NCBI GenBank assembly: GCA_012523655.1
Contig: JAAYTV010000198.1
Location: 1-7,738, forward strand
DNA: 7,738 nt
From: a bacterium
Lineage (GTDB): Bacteria; Zhuqueibacterota; Zhuqueibacteria; Residuimicrobiales; Residuimicrobiaceae
Direction of reading: 5' to 3'
The stretch's first letter is position 1. The number at the start of each line of letters is the position of its first letter. The translations under genes and the position numbers were made by a program. Positions 1 through 6,420 of this stretch are shown here, piece after piece. Below the pieces are notes generated by a model. The model made no database searches and had not been told where the DNA came from. It worked only from the letters and a program-made list of their open reading frames with translations.

Positions 1-308
1 AGGCGGATTCTGTGCTGATCCAGCTTTTCGATCAATTGATCGATGGCGCGGAAATTGTATTCCCCCCTGCTCTTTTCAACCGCCGCCCAGGAGACATCCA
101 TTCGAACGATGCCGATGCCGGCCTGCTCGATCATCTCCCAGTCTTTTATGCTGCCCCGATAGAAATGGATGTTGACGCCGACGCCCTGGGGCACTGTCCG
201 CATTCGCACCTGTGGGTGGGTTTGCGGCGAAACAGTCGATTTTTCCCGGCAGCTCGTCGTCACCAGCGCAAGGGACAGCAGCGCACTGAAAATTATTTTT
301 TTCACCAT
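1..308 (-). CDS. Glycoside-hydrolase-like lipoprotein, N-terminal part (runs off left edge)
   Basis: The frame reads leftward from ATG at 308 and stays open for 102 codons to the window edge, so the C-terminal part is missing. Residues 1-19 form a signal peptide (basic MVKK start, then a hydrophobic run) ending in VTTSC. Cys20 is a plausible lipidation site, although Thr at -3 is not the best lipobox residue. After a polar linker the mature part starts GVNIHF at about residues 48-53, followed by an AGIGIVRMD strand and W-x-x-VE-x-x-x-GEYNF at about 87-100. This pattern (G-x-N-x-H, then 'the woman/man walks in' strand, then W-x-x-[IV]E-x-x-G-x-Y-x-F) is typical of the first beta-alpha units of clan GH-A TIM-barrel glycosidases such as GH5, GH39 and GH42-like proteins. 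The catalytic glutamates would lie outside the window, so activity and family cannot be settled. GAGG six bases upstream of the ATG supports the start. It would act at the cell surface or in the periplasm on a carbohydrate. Confidence 0.72.
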   Translation of the reverse strand, partial: MVKKIIFSALLSLALVTTSCREKSTVSPQTHPQVRMRTVPQGVGVNIHFYRGSIKDWEMIEQAGIGIVRMDVSWAAVEKSRGEYNFRAIDQLIEKLDQHRIR

Positions 309-423
309 GGTTCGCCTCAGAGTTTGTCAACTGGTGCGATTTTCTGCGGTTCCCATCGGGGATGCTGGAGTGGATCTTTCCGATGGATGCAAACTTGACA
401 ACCGGAGTGCTGTTATGAGTGGA

Positions 424-452
424 AATATAAGCCGTGCTTTTTACAAGAACAA
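424..452 (-). promoter_or_regulatory. Possible leftward sigma70-type promoter for the glycosidase-like lipoprotein
   Basis: Reading the minus strand, TTGTTC (447-452) and TATATT (424-429) are separated by 17 bases. The -10 box matches the consensus at 5 of 6 positions, but the -35 matches at only 3 of 6. Transcription would begin near 417, leaving a leader of about 110 bases before the lipoprotein start at 308. It lies in the right place and orientation, but the -35 is weak and the surrounding DNA is AT-rich, so chance is a fair alternative. Confidence 0.3.
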
Positions 453-576
453 ATGATTTTTCATTCCCGCAACACCTCTTGAATCTCTGCATCCGCTTTT
501 GTGCTCATTCTGCTTGCTTTTTATTCACCTTTGGCCTAATTTCCTGAACCGGAGCACGCATCGCAGACAGGCCTGA

Positions 577-592
577 TGTTGAACGTTTAACA
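577..592. promoter_or_regulatory. LacI-family-operator-like palindrome
   Basis: The 16 bases TGTTGAACGTTTAACA form a palindrome around a central CG, with a single mismatched pair (G581 against T588). LacI/GalR-family regulators typically bind 14-18 base palindromes with a central CG, often with an AACGTT core as in catabolite-responsive elements and PurR boxes, and this site has that look. It lies in non-coding DNA about 270 bases upstream of the glycosidase-like lipoprotein start, a gene type often controlled by such repressors. No regulator gene is in the window and no second copy was found, so the assignment is inference. Confidence 0.35.
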
Positions 593-803
593 GGCGGTTT
601 GATTTTTTCGAATCTAAGTGCAACCGTGATCCCATCAAGGGAGCGGGATGTGTCTATGAAAATGATCTGCATGGAATATTTTTTCGTAACGGAAATGAAC
701 AGAACGGCGGGCGCCGGAACGTCGGGAATTGTTGTGTCGGGTGATGCTATCTCGGGGATGAAAGAGATGGAACATGAAAAGCAAGATCAGTGCCTCTACG
801 GGG

Positions 804-1085
804 TTAATAGTCGATGCGGAAATCACGATAATGACTGGGAGCGCAGGAGACAACGCTCACTGATTCCACAAAACCCCATCCGGGCCCTTTATGGCACCAT
901 TGAAGGAAAGCATCCAGCTGTTGCTCCACCCCTTCTGCCTCGATATAGACGCGTCCATCCGGCAGATTTCTAACCAAACCGGTGAGGCCAAGGCTTTGCG
1001 CCTGGTGAACGGCGCTCCAGCGGAATCCAACACCTTGAACCCGTCCCGATACGTGTATTTTGTATAATCGTTTCTGTTCCGTCAT
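804..1085 (-). CDS. acyP: Acylphosphatase
   Basis: A 93-residue protein that hydrolyses the carboxyl-phosphate bond of acylphosphates, a small soluble cytoplasmic enzyme of ferredoxin-like fold. The family signatures are clear: VSGRVQGVGFR at residues 12-22, where the phosphate-binding loop ends in the catalytic Arg22, and GLVRNLPDG at 36-44 with the catalytic Asn40. Both sit where the family has them, and the length is the usual 90-100 residues. I chose ATG at 1085 (MTEQKRLYK), which puts the VSGRVQGVGFR loop at its normal distance from the N-terminus. The frame extends upstream to a TTG at 1112, but that would add nine unusual residues. The Shine-Dalgarno is weak (only a GAAAG close to the start). 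It is transcribed away from the transglutaminase-like gene and shares the 145-base divergent region with it. Its link to the surrounding carbohydrate genes is not evident, as it is usually a stand-alone housekeeping gene. Confidence 0.95.
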   Translation of the reverse strand: MTEQKRLYKIHVSGRVQGVGFRWSAVHQAQSLGLTGLVRNLPDGRVYIEAEGVEQQLDAFLQWCHKGPGWGFVESVSVVSCAPSHYRDFRIDY

Positions 1086-1105
1086 GTCTTTCGACCAACA
1101 AATCC

Positions 1106-1135
1106 TTGACAAACGCAGTGCTTTTAGACTATATT
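1106..1135 (+). promoter_or_regulatory. Sigma70-type promoter driving the rightward gene row
   Basis: TTGACA (1106-1111, perfect -35) and TATATT (1130-1135, 5 of 6 for the -10) are separated by 18 bases. It lies in the divergent intergenic region between acylphosphatase and the transglutaminase-like gene, with an expected start point near 1142 and a leader of about 90 bases. It is the best promoter match in the window. The -35 box lies just upstream of the leftward acylphosphatase start, so rightward and leftward transcription could influence each other. Confidence 0.55.
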
Positions 1136-1166
1136 TAAGTATTCTGCTTCCATTCTGAGCGGCCTG

Positions 1167-1181
1167 CGCCGAGGGTCGGCG
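1167..1181 (+). other. GC hairpin in the leader of the transglutaminase-like gene
   Basis: CGCCGA (1167-1172) and TCGGCG (1176-1181) are perfect complements around a GGG loop, in the putative 5' leader downstream of the promoter. No T-run follows, so it is not a standard intrinsic terminator. It may stabilise the mRNA or have no role. Confidence 0.3.
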
Positions 1182-1230
1182 GGTTGCCGGCTTTAATAAG
1201 ACTGGACGCCCTTATGAAACGGACCCCTCT

Positions 1231-2598
1231 ATGACCCATTCCAAGCGGATGACTCGAATTCTTTCTTGCCTGTCTTTCATGCTGCTGCTCGCTAACCTGT
1301 ATGTGTTTCTGACGCGTGAATGGGAAAGCTCCTTTTATCCCACATCCTATGCAACATTATACTATCCTTCGGATATTCCGACCATCCGCAAATGGAAAGT
1401 CGTGGATCGCAACCATCTTCAGCTGTTTCTCCATGGCAAAGCGCGGGTGACAGAATGGCAGGTCTACACCGACGGCGGCCAGCCTCAAAGGGCCCTCGGC
1501 ATGTCGCCGTTTTTTCGAGTGGATACAACGTTTGCCCAGCTGCACACCTATCGCCTCGTGCCGGTTCCTATGGATGCCTGTCCGCCGGTGGAAATTACCA
1601 TGCAGTTCTATTCGCGCGAGTTCTATGGCTCATTGGGCATGCGTCGCAGCACCGATGCCTATATCGTGCGCTCCAACATCCCCTGCGGCGAGTTCCGCCA
1701 ATACGCGATTCAAGACTGGGTGGATGACTATGCGTATGTAGGCAAGGGAGGGCTTGGAGAGACGGACCGGCTGCTGCGCGAGGAGGTGGGCATTCGGCCG
1801 AACGATTCAACGTTTGTGCGCATGGAAAAGCTCACCCGCTATCTGCGCATCAAGCTCAAGGATGCGCGCGGCGTGCCCAAGGATGACGAGCGCTGGATGA
1901 ATCCGTGGGAGCTTTATCAGGCGATGGCGGGGGGCACGGGCAAAGGGTGGTGCACTCAACATGCGCAAATCTATGTCTATTGGGCGAACCGCGCCGGCAT
2001 ACCGACCCGATTCGTGTTCGGCGCCCGCACGGAGGACAATACAATTGTCTACACCGGTCATGCGTTCGCCGAGTCCTTTATTAAAGAACAGAACCGCTGG
2101 GCTTTTGTCGATCTTTCGCACGCCCATATTTACATCACCGATAACAACGGCCAGGTGTTGAACACCGCTCAGCTTTTTCATCTGAATCAACACAATGCCT
2201 TTGACGGTGTTCAAGCGCGCCTGTATATGGATTGGGAGTGGCCGATCAGCCTGGGGCTCTCCTTTTCCGATACGGTGGTGACGGTGCCCTATGCCCTTTG
2301 CAACAAGACTGTGCGCAGTGAATTCACTGCACACTCTATTCTGAAATACCGCCGGCCGCCGAATGTGGAGGATGTGCGCGAGGTCTATACGGGATTCTTT
2401 CGTGATCGTACGTTTTTAACCGGCAACTTGGAGCGCTATCTCTGCAAGCCACAGCTCGCTTATTCGCTGTATCCAACGGAAGGGGTGCGGACCTATGCTA
2501 TCCGCCGCACTCTTTTTGCCGCCCTGGCGACCAGTCTTCTGCTCTGGTTCTTTTTCCGTTTCTATCTGAGAAAACGGGCCGCCGCCTCCCGCGCCTGA
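1231..2598 (+). CDS. Membrane-anchored transglutaminase-like (papain-fold) protein
   Basis: A 455-residue protein with a transglutaminase-like core. The catalytic triad is visible: Cys241 in GKGWCTQHA, His277 in YTGHAFAESF and Asp294 in WAFVDLSHAH, with the usual spacing and the R-x-G-I-P-[TV]-R-x-V-x-G strand between Cys and His (residues 254-264). Bacterial members are mostly thiol peptidases or amidases, not true cross-linkers, and the substrate here is unknown. A hydrophobic segment at about 9-27 after a basic N-terminus and a second at about 427-446 before a basic tail (RKR) suggest both ends are cytoplasmic and the catalytic region faces the periplasm or exterior. Residues 30-150 form a beta-rich region I do not recognise. 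The ATG at 1231 lacks a good Shine-Dalgarno, and ATG at 1249 (Met7) is an alternative. It is the first of four rightward genes, 156 bases ahead of the next. Confidence 0.82.
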   Translation: MTHSKRMTRILSCLSFMLLLANLYVFLTREWESSFYPTSYATLYYPSDIPTIRKWKVVDRNHLQLFLHGKARVTEWQVYTDGGQPQRALGMSPFFRVDTTFAQLHTYRLVPVPMDACPPVEITMQFYSREFYGSLGMRRSTDAYIVRSNIPCGEFRQYAIQDWVDDYAYVGKGGLGETDRLLREEVGIRPNDSTFVRMEKLTRYLRIKLKDARGVPKDDERWMNPWELYQAMAGGTGKGWCTQHAQIYVYWANRAGIPTRFVFGARTEDNTIVYTGHAFAESFIKEQNRWAFVDLSHAHIYITDNNGQVLNTAQLFHLNQHNAFDGVQARLYMDWEWPISLGLSFSDTVVTVPYALCNKTVRSEFTAHSILKYRRPPNVEDVREVYTGFFRDRTFLTGNLERYLCKPQLAYSLYPTEGVRTYAIRRTLFAALATSLLLWFFFRFYLRKRAAASRA

Positions 2599-2698
2599 GC
2601 AAGTCCGGAGGCGACCAGCACCTACGCTGAAGAAGAATGGCCGCCCTGTGAAGCGACGGCTGTTGGTACGCGGGTGTTCCAAGGTTTGCCCGCCGTCC

Positions 2699-2738
2699 AG
2701 GCGCGAAAAAAAGCCGCCTGATAAGCCTTATCATTTTT
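2699..2738 (+). terminator. Possible weak terminator / tandem hairpins after the transglutaminase-like gene
   Basis: Two inverted repeats lie next to each other. AGGCG (2699-2703) pairs with CGCCT (2715-2719) around an A-rich loop. TGATAA (2719-2724) then pairs with TTATCA (2728-2733) around GCC and is followed directly by TTTTT (2734-2738). The second has the layout of an intrinsic terminator, but its stem is short and AT-rich, so termination would probably be partial. It ends only 16 bases before the next gene's ATG, so it could also affect expression of that gene. Confidence 0.33.
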
Positions 2739-2754
2739 AGCTCTGGAGTCCATT

Positions 2755-5073
2755 ATGGCAAACCGTTTCATTTTTTTCGTGACCGGCGCTCTGGTCCTCC
2801 TGTTCGCTCATGCTGATGGTGCGGATGAACTGTTTAAACCGGACCATCGTTTGTGGACACCACAGCCGGACGCGGTCTATCTTCAGGAAGTATCTGAGAA
2901 AATAAGTACGACCAGTCCGGTCACCTCGATCGCCCTGTTCAAGGGCCAACTCTTTCTGGTGATTCAGGACTCGATCCATCGGTTGGACGACGGTGCGGTG
3001 ACCCCCCTGGCTAAGGCGCCGGGCGGAATCCACCGGCTGATGGTTCTGCAGGAGCAGTTGTACGCACTGGCTGAATCCGGTTTGTATCAGTGGCAGGGAG
3101 CAGAGTGGAGGCGTTTGAGCGATCGGCCGGTTATCGATCTCTGCCTGCACCGCGGGGTGCTGCACGCTGCAACCGAGGAGGATGTCTATCGCTACACACA
3201 GGGGGCGTTTGTCGACATCGAACCCAAGGGCGGTTATCTGTCCAGCGATATCACGGTCGTCATGGCCGACGGTTCGCAGGTGTTGAGCGATCCGGTGCGG
3301 CTGGGTCCCATCCAGCGCATCGCCTCCTACAGCGGCACGCTCTATGTTCTGCGGCCGGGAAAACTGGTGCTGTTCGACGGGCGTATCGTTAACGAGAATC
3401 ATATCGATTGGGGCGCACTGGCTTCGCCGAACACCAACGATTTGCTGGCCATGGGCAGCCGGCTTTTTATCGCTACAGACCGCGGACTGAGCGTCTTGCG
3501 CGGTGCCGCCGTAACGACGCTTAAAGGGACTGATGGCTTGCCGGTGGAAGAGACCACCTGTCTGTCCCAAGGCTTTGATCACGACCTATGGATCGGCACC
3601 ACCACCGGCGCTGTGCGCATGCTTGAAAACAGCTGGCATTACTTTGGTCCCGAGCGCTGGTTGCCGGCGAACCATGTTCACGCGATTGCGGTGGAGGGCC
3701 GCACGGTCGCCATTGCGACCGACGGCGGCGTCGGCCTGATTCGTTATGAACCCTACACGCTGGCCAAAAAGGCCATGTATTATGAACGCCATCTCGAGGC
3801 ATTCGGCCACAAACGGTTGGGATTCATCCACTCTCTGTACCGGAACAAGGACACCGGCGAGTGGATCCGTGAGGTGAGCGATAACGACGGCGGCCACACG
3901 GCGCCGTATCTGACCGCCATGTGCTACAAATATGCCGTCACCGGCGATGAGGCGGCTCGTCGCGAGGCGGTCAATTCCTTCAAAGCCATGGTCTGGCTTG
4001 AACAGATTACGAAGAAAAAAGGCTTTGTGGCGCGCGCCATCTGGTCGACCACCGGAGACCAGGACAGAATGGCTCGCCAGGGTTCAGGCGGCCTGCCGGC
4101 GAAATGGTATCCCAGCAAAGACGGCAAATGGTACTGGAAGGGCGATACGTCCAGCGATGAGATCGACGCGCACTTTTACGCTGTGTCGCTGTTCCATGAT
4201 CTGGTCGCTCAGGGAGAGGAAAAGGAACTGGCCAAACAGCATCTGCTCCGCATCGCTGATCACATCATTGCCAACGGATGGGTGCTGCGCGACATGGACG
4301 GTCAGCCGACGCGCTGGGGCCGATGGGATCCGGACTATCTGCTGCGTCCCTACGGCTATGTGGCTCGGGGCCTGAACGGCATGCAGGCGCAAACCTACAT
4401 GCTCACCGCCTTGGCCCTGTCCGGCCATAAGAAATACCAGGATGCGTTTGATCAATTGATGCGCTGGGGGTATCAGAATTATACGGTGCGACAAAAGATC
4501 ACCTTTCCACCGGAGGACATCGCCCCTTGGGATGATAACCTGGCTAATTTTTGCTATTATACCCTGTTTCGCTACAGCCGGGATACGGAGCAGTTTCCGA
4601 TCTATCTGCGCAGTCTGGAGCGCACTTGGGAATTGAAGCGACTGGAGCATATTCCCTGGTACAATTTCACCTATGGCGCCGTGACCGGCAACGATTGCGA
4701 GGTCGAGCGCGCGGTGCAGCATTTACGCGAATGGAGTTTGGATTGCATCGCCCACCGCTATACCAATTCTCATCGTGATGACCTCTATCCAGAACCTGGG
4801 TATACGAACTATAGCGGCGGAACCAGGGCCATGTCGCCGCGCGAGATATCCTCCGGCAGTTATGTGATGCCCTTAGACGGAGGCAGCGGTGAAAACAGAA
4901 TGGCGGCGCCCACCGGTTTTCTGCGCGATTACTGGATGGGGCGCTATCACGGATTCATCACCGCGCCCACCACTCAGGCGGCCGAGTTGATCTCTGTGCC
5001 GGAACTGAGCGCCGGGCGTCATGGCGCCCAGCCCTACAGCGGGCCGCCGCGTCCGGACATCAGACTGCAATAA
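2755..5073 (+). CDS. Secreted beta-propeller plus alpha/alpha-toroid protein, possible carbohydrate-active enzyme
   Basis: A 772-residue exported protein. Residues 1-20 are a Sec signal peptide (FFVTGALVLLFAHA, likely cleaved near Ala20). Residues about 55-332 carry repeated beta-propeller blades: the clearest are LFIATDRGLSVL (237-248), LWIGTTTGAVRM (278-289) and VAIATDGGVGLI (318-329), the pattern of two-component-regulator propeller (Reg_prop) repeats. Residues about 345-735 are helical with the look of an alpha/alpha-toroid as in GH- and lyase-type enzymes: helix pairs such as LNGMQAQTYMLTALALSGHKK (split at 540-560) and clusters SDNDGGH (375-381), GDTSSDEIDAH (463-473), RWGRWDPDY (520-528) and PWDD (591-594). 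These acidic and aromatic clusters are candidates for a glycan-binding cleft; I cannot name the family or prove catalysis. There is no kinase, no membrane anchor and no sorting tail. GGAG at 2745-2748, six bases from the ATG, supports the start. It sits between a transglutaminase-like and a dehydrogenase gene. Confidence 0.8.
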   Translation: MANRFIFFVTGALVLLFAHADGADELFKPDHRLWTPQPDAVYLQEVSEKISTTSPVTSIALFKGQLFLVIQDSIHRLDDGAVTPLAKAPGGIHRLMVLQEQLYALAESGLYQWQGAEWRRLSDRPVIDLCLHRGVLHAATEEDVYRYTQGAFVDIEPKGGYLSSDITVVMADGSQVLSDPVRLGPIQRIASYSGTLYVLRPGKLVLFDGRIVNENHIDWGALASPNTNDLLAMGSRLFIATDRGLSVLRGAAVTTLKGTDGLPVEETTCLSQGFDHDLWIGTTTGAVRMLENSWHYFGPERWLPANHVHAIAVEGRTVAIATDGGVGLIRYEPYTLAKKAMYYERHLEAFGHKRLGFIHSLYRNKDTGEWIREVSDNDGGHTAPYLTAMCYKYAVTGDEAARREAVNSFKAMVWLEQITKKKGFVARAIWSTTGDQDRMARQGSGGLPAKWYPSKDGKWYWKGDTSSDEIDAHFYAVSLFHDLVAQGEEKELAKQHLLRIADHIIANGWVLRDMDGQPTRWGRWDPDYLLRPYGYVARGLNGMQAQTYMLTALALSGHKKYQDAFDQLMRWGYQNYTVRQKITFPPEDIAPWDDNLANFCYYTLFRYSRDTEQFPIYLRSLERTWELKRLEHIPWYNFTYGAVTGNDCEVERAVQHLREWSLDCIAHRYTNSHRDDLYPEPGYTNYSGGTRAMSPREISSGSYVMPLDGGSGENRMAAPTGFLRDYWMGRYHGFITAPTTQAAELISVPELSAGRHGAQPYSGPPRPDIRLQ

Positions 5074-5091
5074 AACAGCGGTTAAGACAGA

Positions 5092-5111
5092 CGCCGGAGA
5101 AAAAACCGGCG
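5092..5111 (+). other. GC hairpin with A-rich loop after the propeller/toroid gene
   Basis: CGCCGG (5092-5097) and CCGGCG (5106-5111) are perfect complements around the loop AGAAAAAA, 18 bases after the stop of the upstream gene. No T-run follows on the plus strand, so it is not a canonical terminator. It may mark a 3' end, protect the mRNA or terminate poorly. A similar hairpin with an A-rich loop occurs at 2699-2719. Confidence 0.4.
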
Positions 5112-5150
5112 AACGGAGATCCTGCAGGAAAACGATCGTGCAACCCGTAA

Positions 5151-5179
5151 TTTCCATTAATGATTGTTCAGTTTATAAT
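5151..5179 (+). promoter_or_regulatory. Possible promoter for the dehydrogenase gene
   Basis: A perfect TATAAT at 5174-5179 is preceded at 17 bases by TTTCCA (5151-5156, 4 of 6 match to the -35). The difficulty is position: transcription would start near 5186, inside the Shine-Dalgarno of the downstream gene (5185-5190), giving a leader too short for that site to be used well. It may be a chance AT-rich match. Confidence 0.25.
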
Positions 5180-5184
5180 ACATC

Positions 5185-5190
5185 GAGGAA
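5185..5190 (+). promoter_or_regulatory. Ribosome binding site that fixes the dehydrogenase start
   Basis: GAGGAA lies five bases before ATG 5196. The in-frame ATG at 5160 has no such site and would add 12 residues (MIVQFIIHRGIE) that are not part of the family's usual N-terminus. I therefore place the start at 5196. Confidence 0.8.
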
Positions 5191-5195
5191 TAGAA

Positions 5196-6323
5196 ATGAC
5201 CAACACCATCATTTACCGCTATGACGCATTGAAAAGCTTTTGTGAGGATGCGTTTACAAAACTGGGGTTCTCGCAAAAAGACAGTGAGATCATCACCGAT
5301 GTTCTACTGCTCTCTGACTTGTACGGCATCGAATCGCATGGCATGCAGCGGCTCGTCCGCTATCATAAGGGCATTGAAAAGGGCATGATCAAGGTCGACG
5401 CCAAGCCGGAGATCGTCTTTGAAACCCCGGTATCACTGGTCATCGACGGCCATGACGGCATGGGACAGCTTAACGCTCATTTCGCGATGACCCGGGCTAT
5501 TGAAAAAGCGGAACATTCAGGCGTCTGCATCGCCACCGTGCGCAACTCGAATCATTTCGGCATTGCAGGCTATTACGCCAAGATGGCGAGCGATAAAGGC
5601 TATATTGGATTTGCCATGACCAATTCCGAGGCGATTATGGTGCCGACGTTCGGTCGAATGGCGATGATCGGCAGCAATCCGATCGCCATGGCCATGCCGG
5701 CCGAGCCCTATCCGTTTTTATTCGATGCCTCCACCACGGTGGTCACGCGGGGTAAATTGGAGATCTATAATAAAAACAACCAGCCGCTTCCGGAAGGGTG
5801 GGCGTTGGATAAAAACGGCAAAGGGTCGACCGACGCAGCGGATGTGCTGAAAAACATTGTGGCCAAAGCCGGCGGCGGCATCATGCCGCTGGGCGGTGAA
5901 TTCGAGCGCACCGGCAGCCACAAGGGTTATGGATACGGCATGGTCTGCGAAATCTTTTGTTCGATACTGTCCCAGGGCATCACCTCCAATCACACCCATC
6001 AGGGCGGTAAAGGGGGAACCTGCCACGGCTTTGCCTGCATGAATCCGAAAATTTTTGGTGATGCGCAGGCGATCGAAAAAAATCTCTCTGCATTTCTCCA
6101 GGAACTGCGCGATGCGCCGAAAAGCGAGGGCGCGGAACGCATTTACACCCATGGGGAAAAAGAGATCCTTGCTTACGCGGAGCGGATGAAAAACGGCATC
6201 GCGATCAATGTCCATACCGTGGCGGAGATGGTCGATTTTTGTGCGTTTGTCGGCCTGGATGTCAAACGCTATCTCGGCGAAGTGGACCTTGACGGCATTC
6301 AAAGGGCGAGTTCCTACAAATAA
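5196..6323 (+). CDS. Ldh2-family malate/L-lactate-type dehydrogenase
   Basis: A 375-residue cytoplasmic NAD(P)-dependent oxidoreductase of the malate/L-lactate/ureidoglycolate/sulfolactate dehydrogenase family (Ldh_2), which reduces or oxidises 2-keto/2-hydroxy acids. Family landmarks: the ESHGMQRL helix (46-53) with His48, a candidate active-site residue; NSNHFGIAGYYA (117-128) with the conserved His120; GSNP (159-162); FDASTTVVTRGKLE (176-189); PEGWALDKNG (199-208); and the glycine-rich GGEFERTGSHKGYG (233-246) with Lys243. Length is normal for the family. The substrate cannot be read from sequence: malate, lactate, 2,3-diketogulonate, ureidoglycolate and sulfolactate enzymes all share this fold. 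The C-terminal third is Cys-rich for the family, with Cys251, 255, 276 and 281. It is 97 bases ahead of the sugar-isomerase-like gene, and a sugar-acid role would fit the setting, but that is inference. It ends in tandem stops (TAATAA). Confidence 0.92.
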   Translation: MTNTIIYRYDALKSFCEDAFTKLGFSQKDSEIITDVLLLSDLYGIESHGMQRLVRYHKGIEKGMIKVDAKPEIVFETPVSLVIDGHDGMGQLNAHFAMTRAIEKAEHSGVCIATVRNSNHFGIAGYYAKMASDKGYIGFAMTNSEAIMVPTFGRMAMIGSNPIAMAMPAEPYPFLFDASTTVVTRGKLEIYNKNNQPLPEGWALDKNGKGSTDAADVLKNIVAKAGGGIMPLGGEFERTGSHKGYGYGMVCEIFCSILSQGITSNHTHQGGKGGTCHGFACMNPKIFGDAQAIEKNLSAFLQELRDAPKSEGAERIYTHGEKEILAYAERMKNGIAINVHTVAEMVDFCAFVGLDVKRYLGEVDLDGIQRASSYK

Positions 6324-6368
6324 TAACCCCTTGAGGGCGTGGGTTGCGCTGGTTTCGCGCTCCTATCG

Positions 6369-6387
6369 CTGCAAAGGTGTTTTGCAG
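6369..6387 (+). other. Hairpin in the leader of the sugar-isomerase-like gene
   Basis: CTGCAAA (6369-6375) and TTTGCAG (6381-6387) are perfect complements around GGTGT, about 20 bases upstream of the Shine-Dalgarno of the next gene and 45 bases after the dehydrogenase stop. No T-run follows, so it does not look like a terminator. It may be a processing or mRNA-stability element, or chance. Confidence 0.3.
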
Positions 6388-6407
6388 GTTGGAAGCTGAA
6401 CATACCC

Positions 6408-6416
6408 AGGAGGTGA
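6408..6416 (+). promoter_or_regulatory. Near-perfect Shine-Dalgarno of the sugar-isomerase-like gene
   Basis: AGGAGGTGA, fully complementary to the usual 16S rRNA 3' end, lies four bases before ATG 6421. It is the strongest ribosome binding site in the window, suggesting high translation of this exported protein, and it fixes the start. Confidence 0.8.
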
Positions 6417-6420
6417 GCGA

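Larger units (their letters stand above)
309..803. other. Intergenic region without a convincing gene
   Basis: This roughly 495-base stretch lies between the start of the leftward lipoprotein gene and the stop of the leftward acylphosphatase gene. Open frames in it have no ribosome binding site, no recognisable domain and unnatural composition, so I call none. It is more AT-rich and T-tract-rich (for example around 435-470 and 520-535) than the coding DNA. It contains the weak leftward promoter and the LacI-operator-like palindrome listed separately. A short GC palindrome at 705-716 (CGGCG/CGCCG) has only a two-base spacer and no T-run, so I see no clear terminator for the acylphosphatase gene. 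Confidence 0.6.

Noticed and set aside
76..492. 138-codon leftward open frame
   Set aside because: It is a frame-shifted shadow of the lipoprotein gene, whose own frame has a signal peptide, a glycosidase-like start and a Shine-Dalgarno site.
599..973. 124-codon rightward open frame
   Set aside because: It runs antisense into the acylphosphatase gene, lacks a ribosome binding site and has no recognisable domain.
804..1112. Longer acylphosphatase starting at TTG 1112
   Set aside because: The nine extra residues are not typical of the family, and ATG 1085 gives the usual length and spacing to the VSGRVQGVGFR loop.
2737..3582. 281-codon leftward open frame
   Set aside because: It is antisense to the propeller domain of the 2755-5073 gene, which has a signal peptide, clear repeats and a Shine-Dalgarno. 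The frame reflects high G+C codon structure.
4084..4722. 212-codon leftward open frame
   Set aside because: It is antisense to the toroid domain, with no domain or start signal of its own.
5121..5139. Palindromes CCTGCAGG and ACGATCGT in the gap before the dehydrogenase
   Set aside because: They are short perfect palindromes without spacing or context typical of an operator, and such sites are expected by chance.
5160..6323. Dehydrogenase starting at ATG 5160
   Set aside because: There is no Shine-Dalgarno before 5160, whereas GAGGAA precedes ATG 5196, where the family N-terminus begins.
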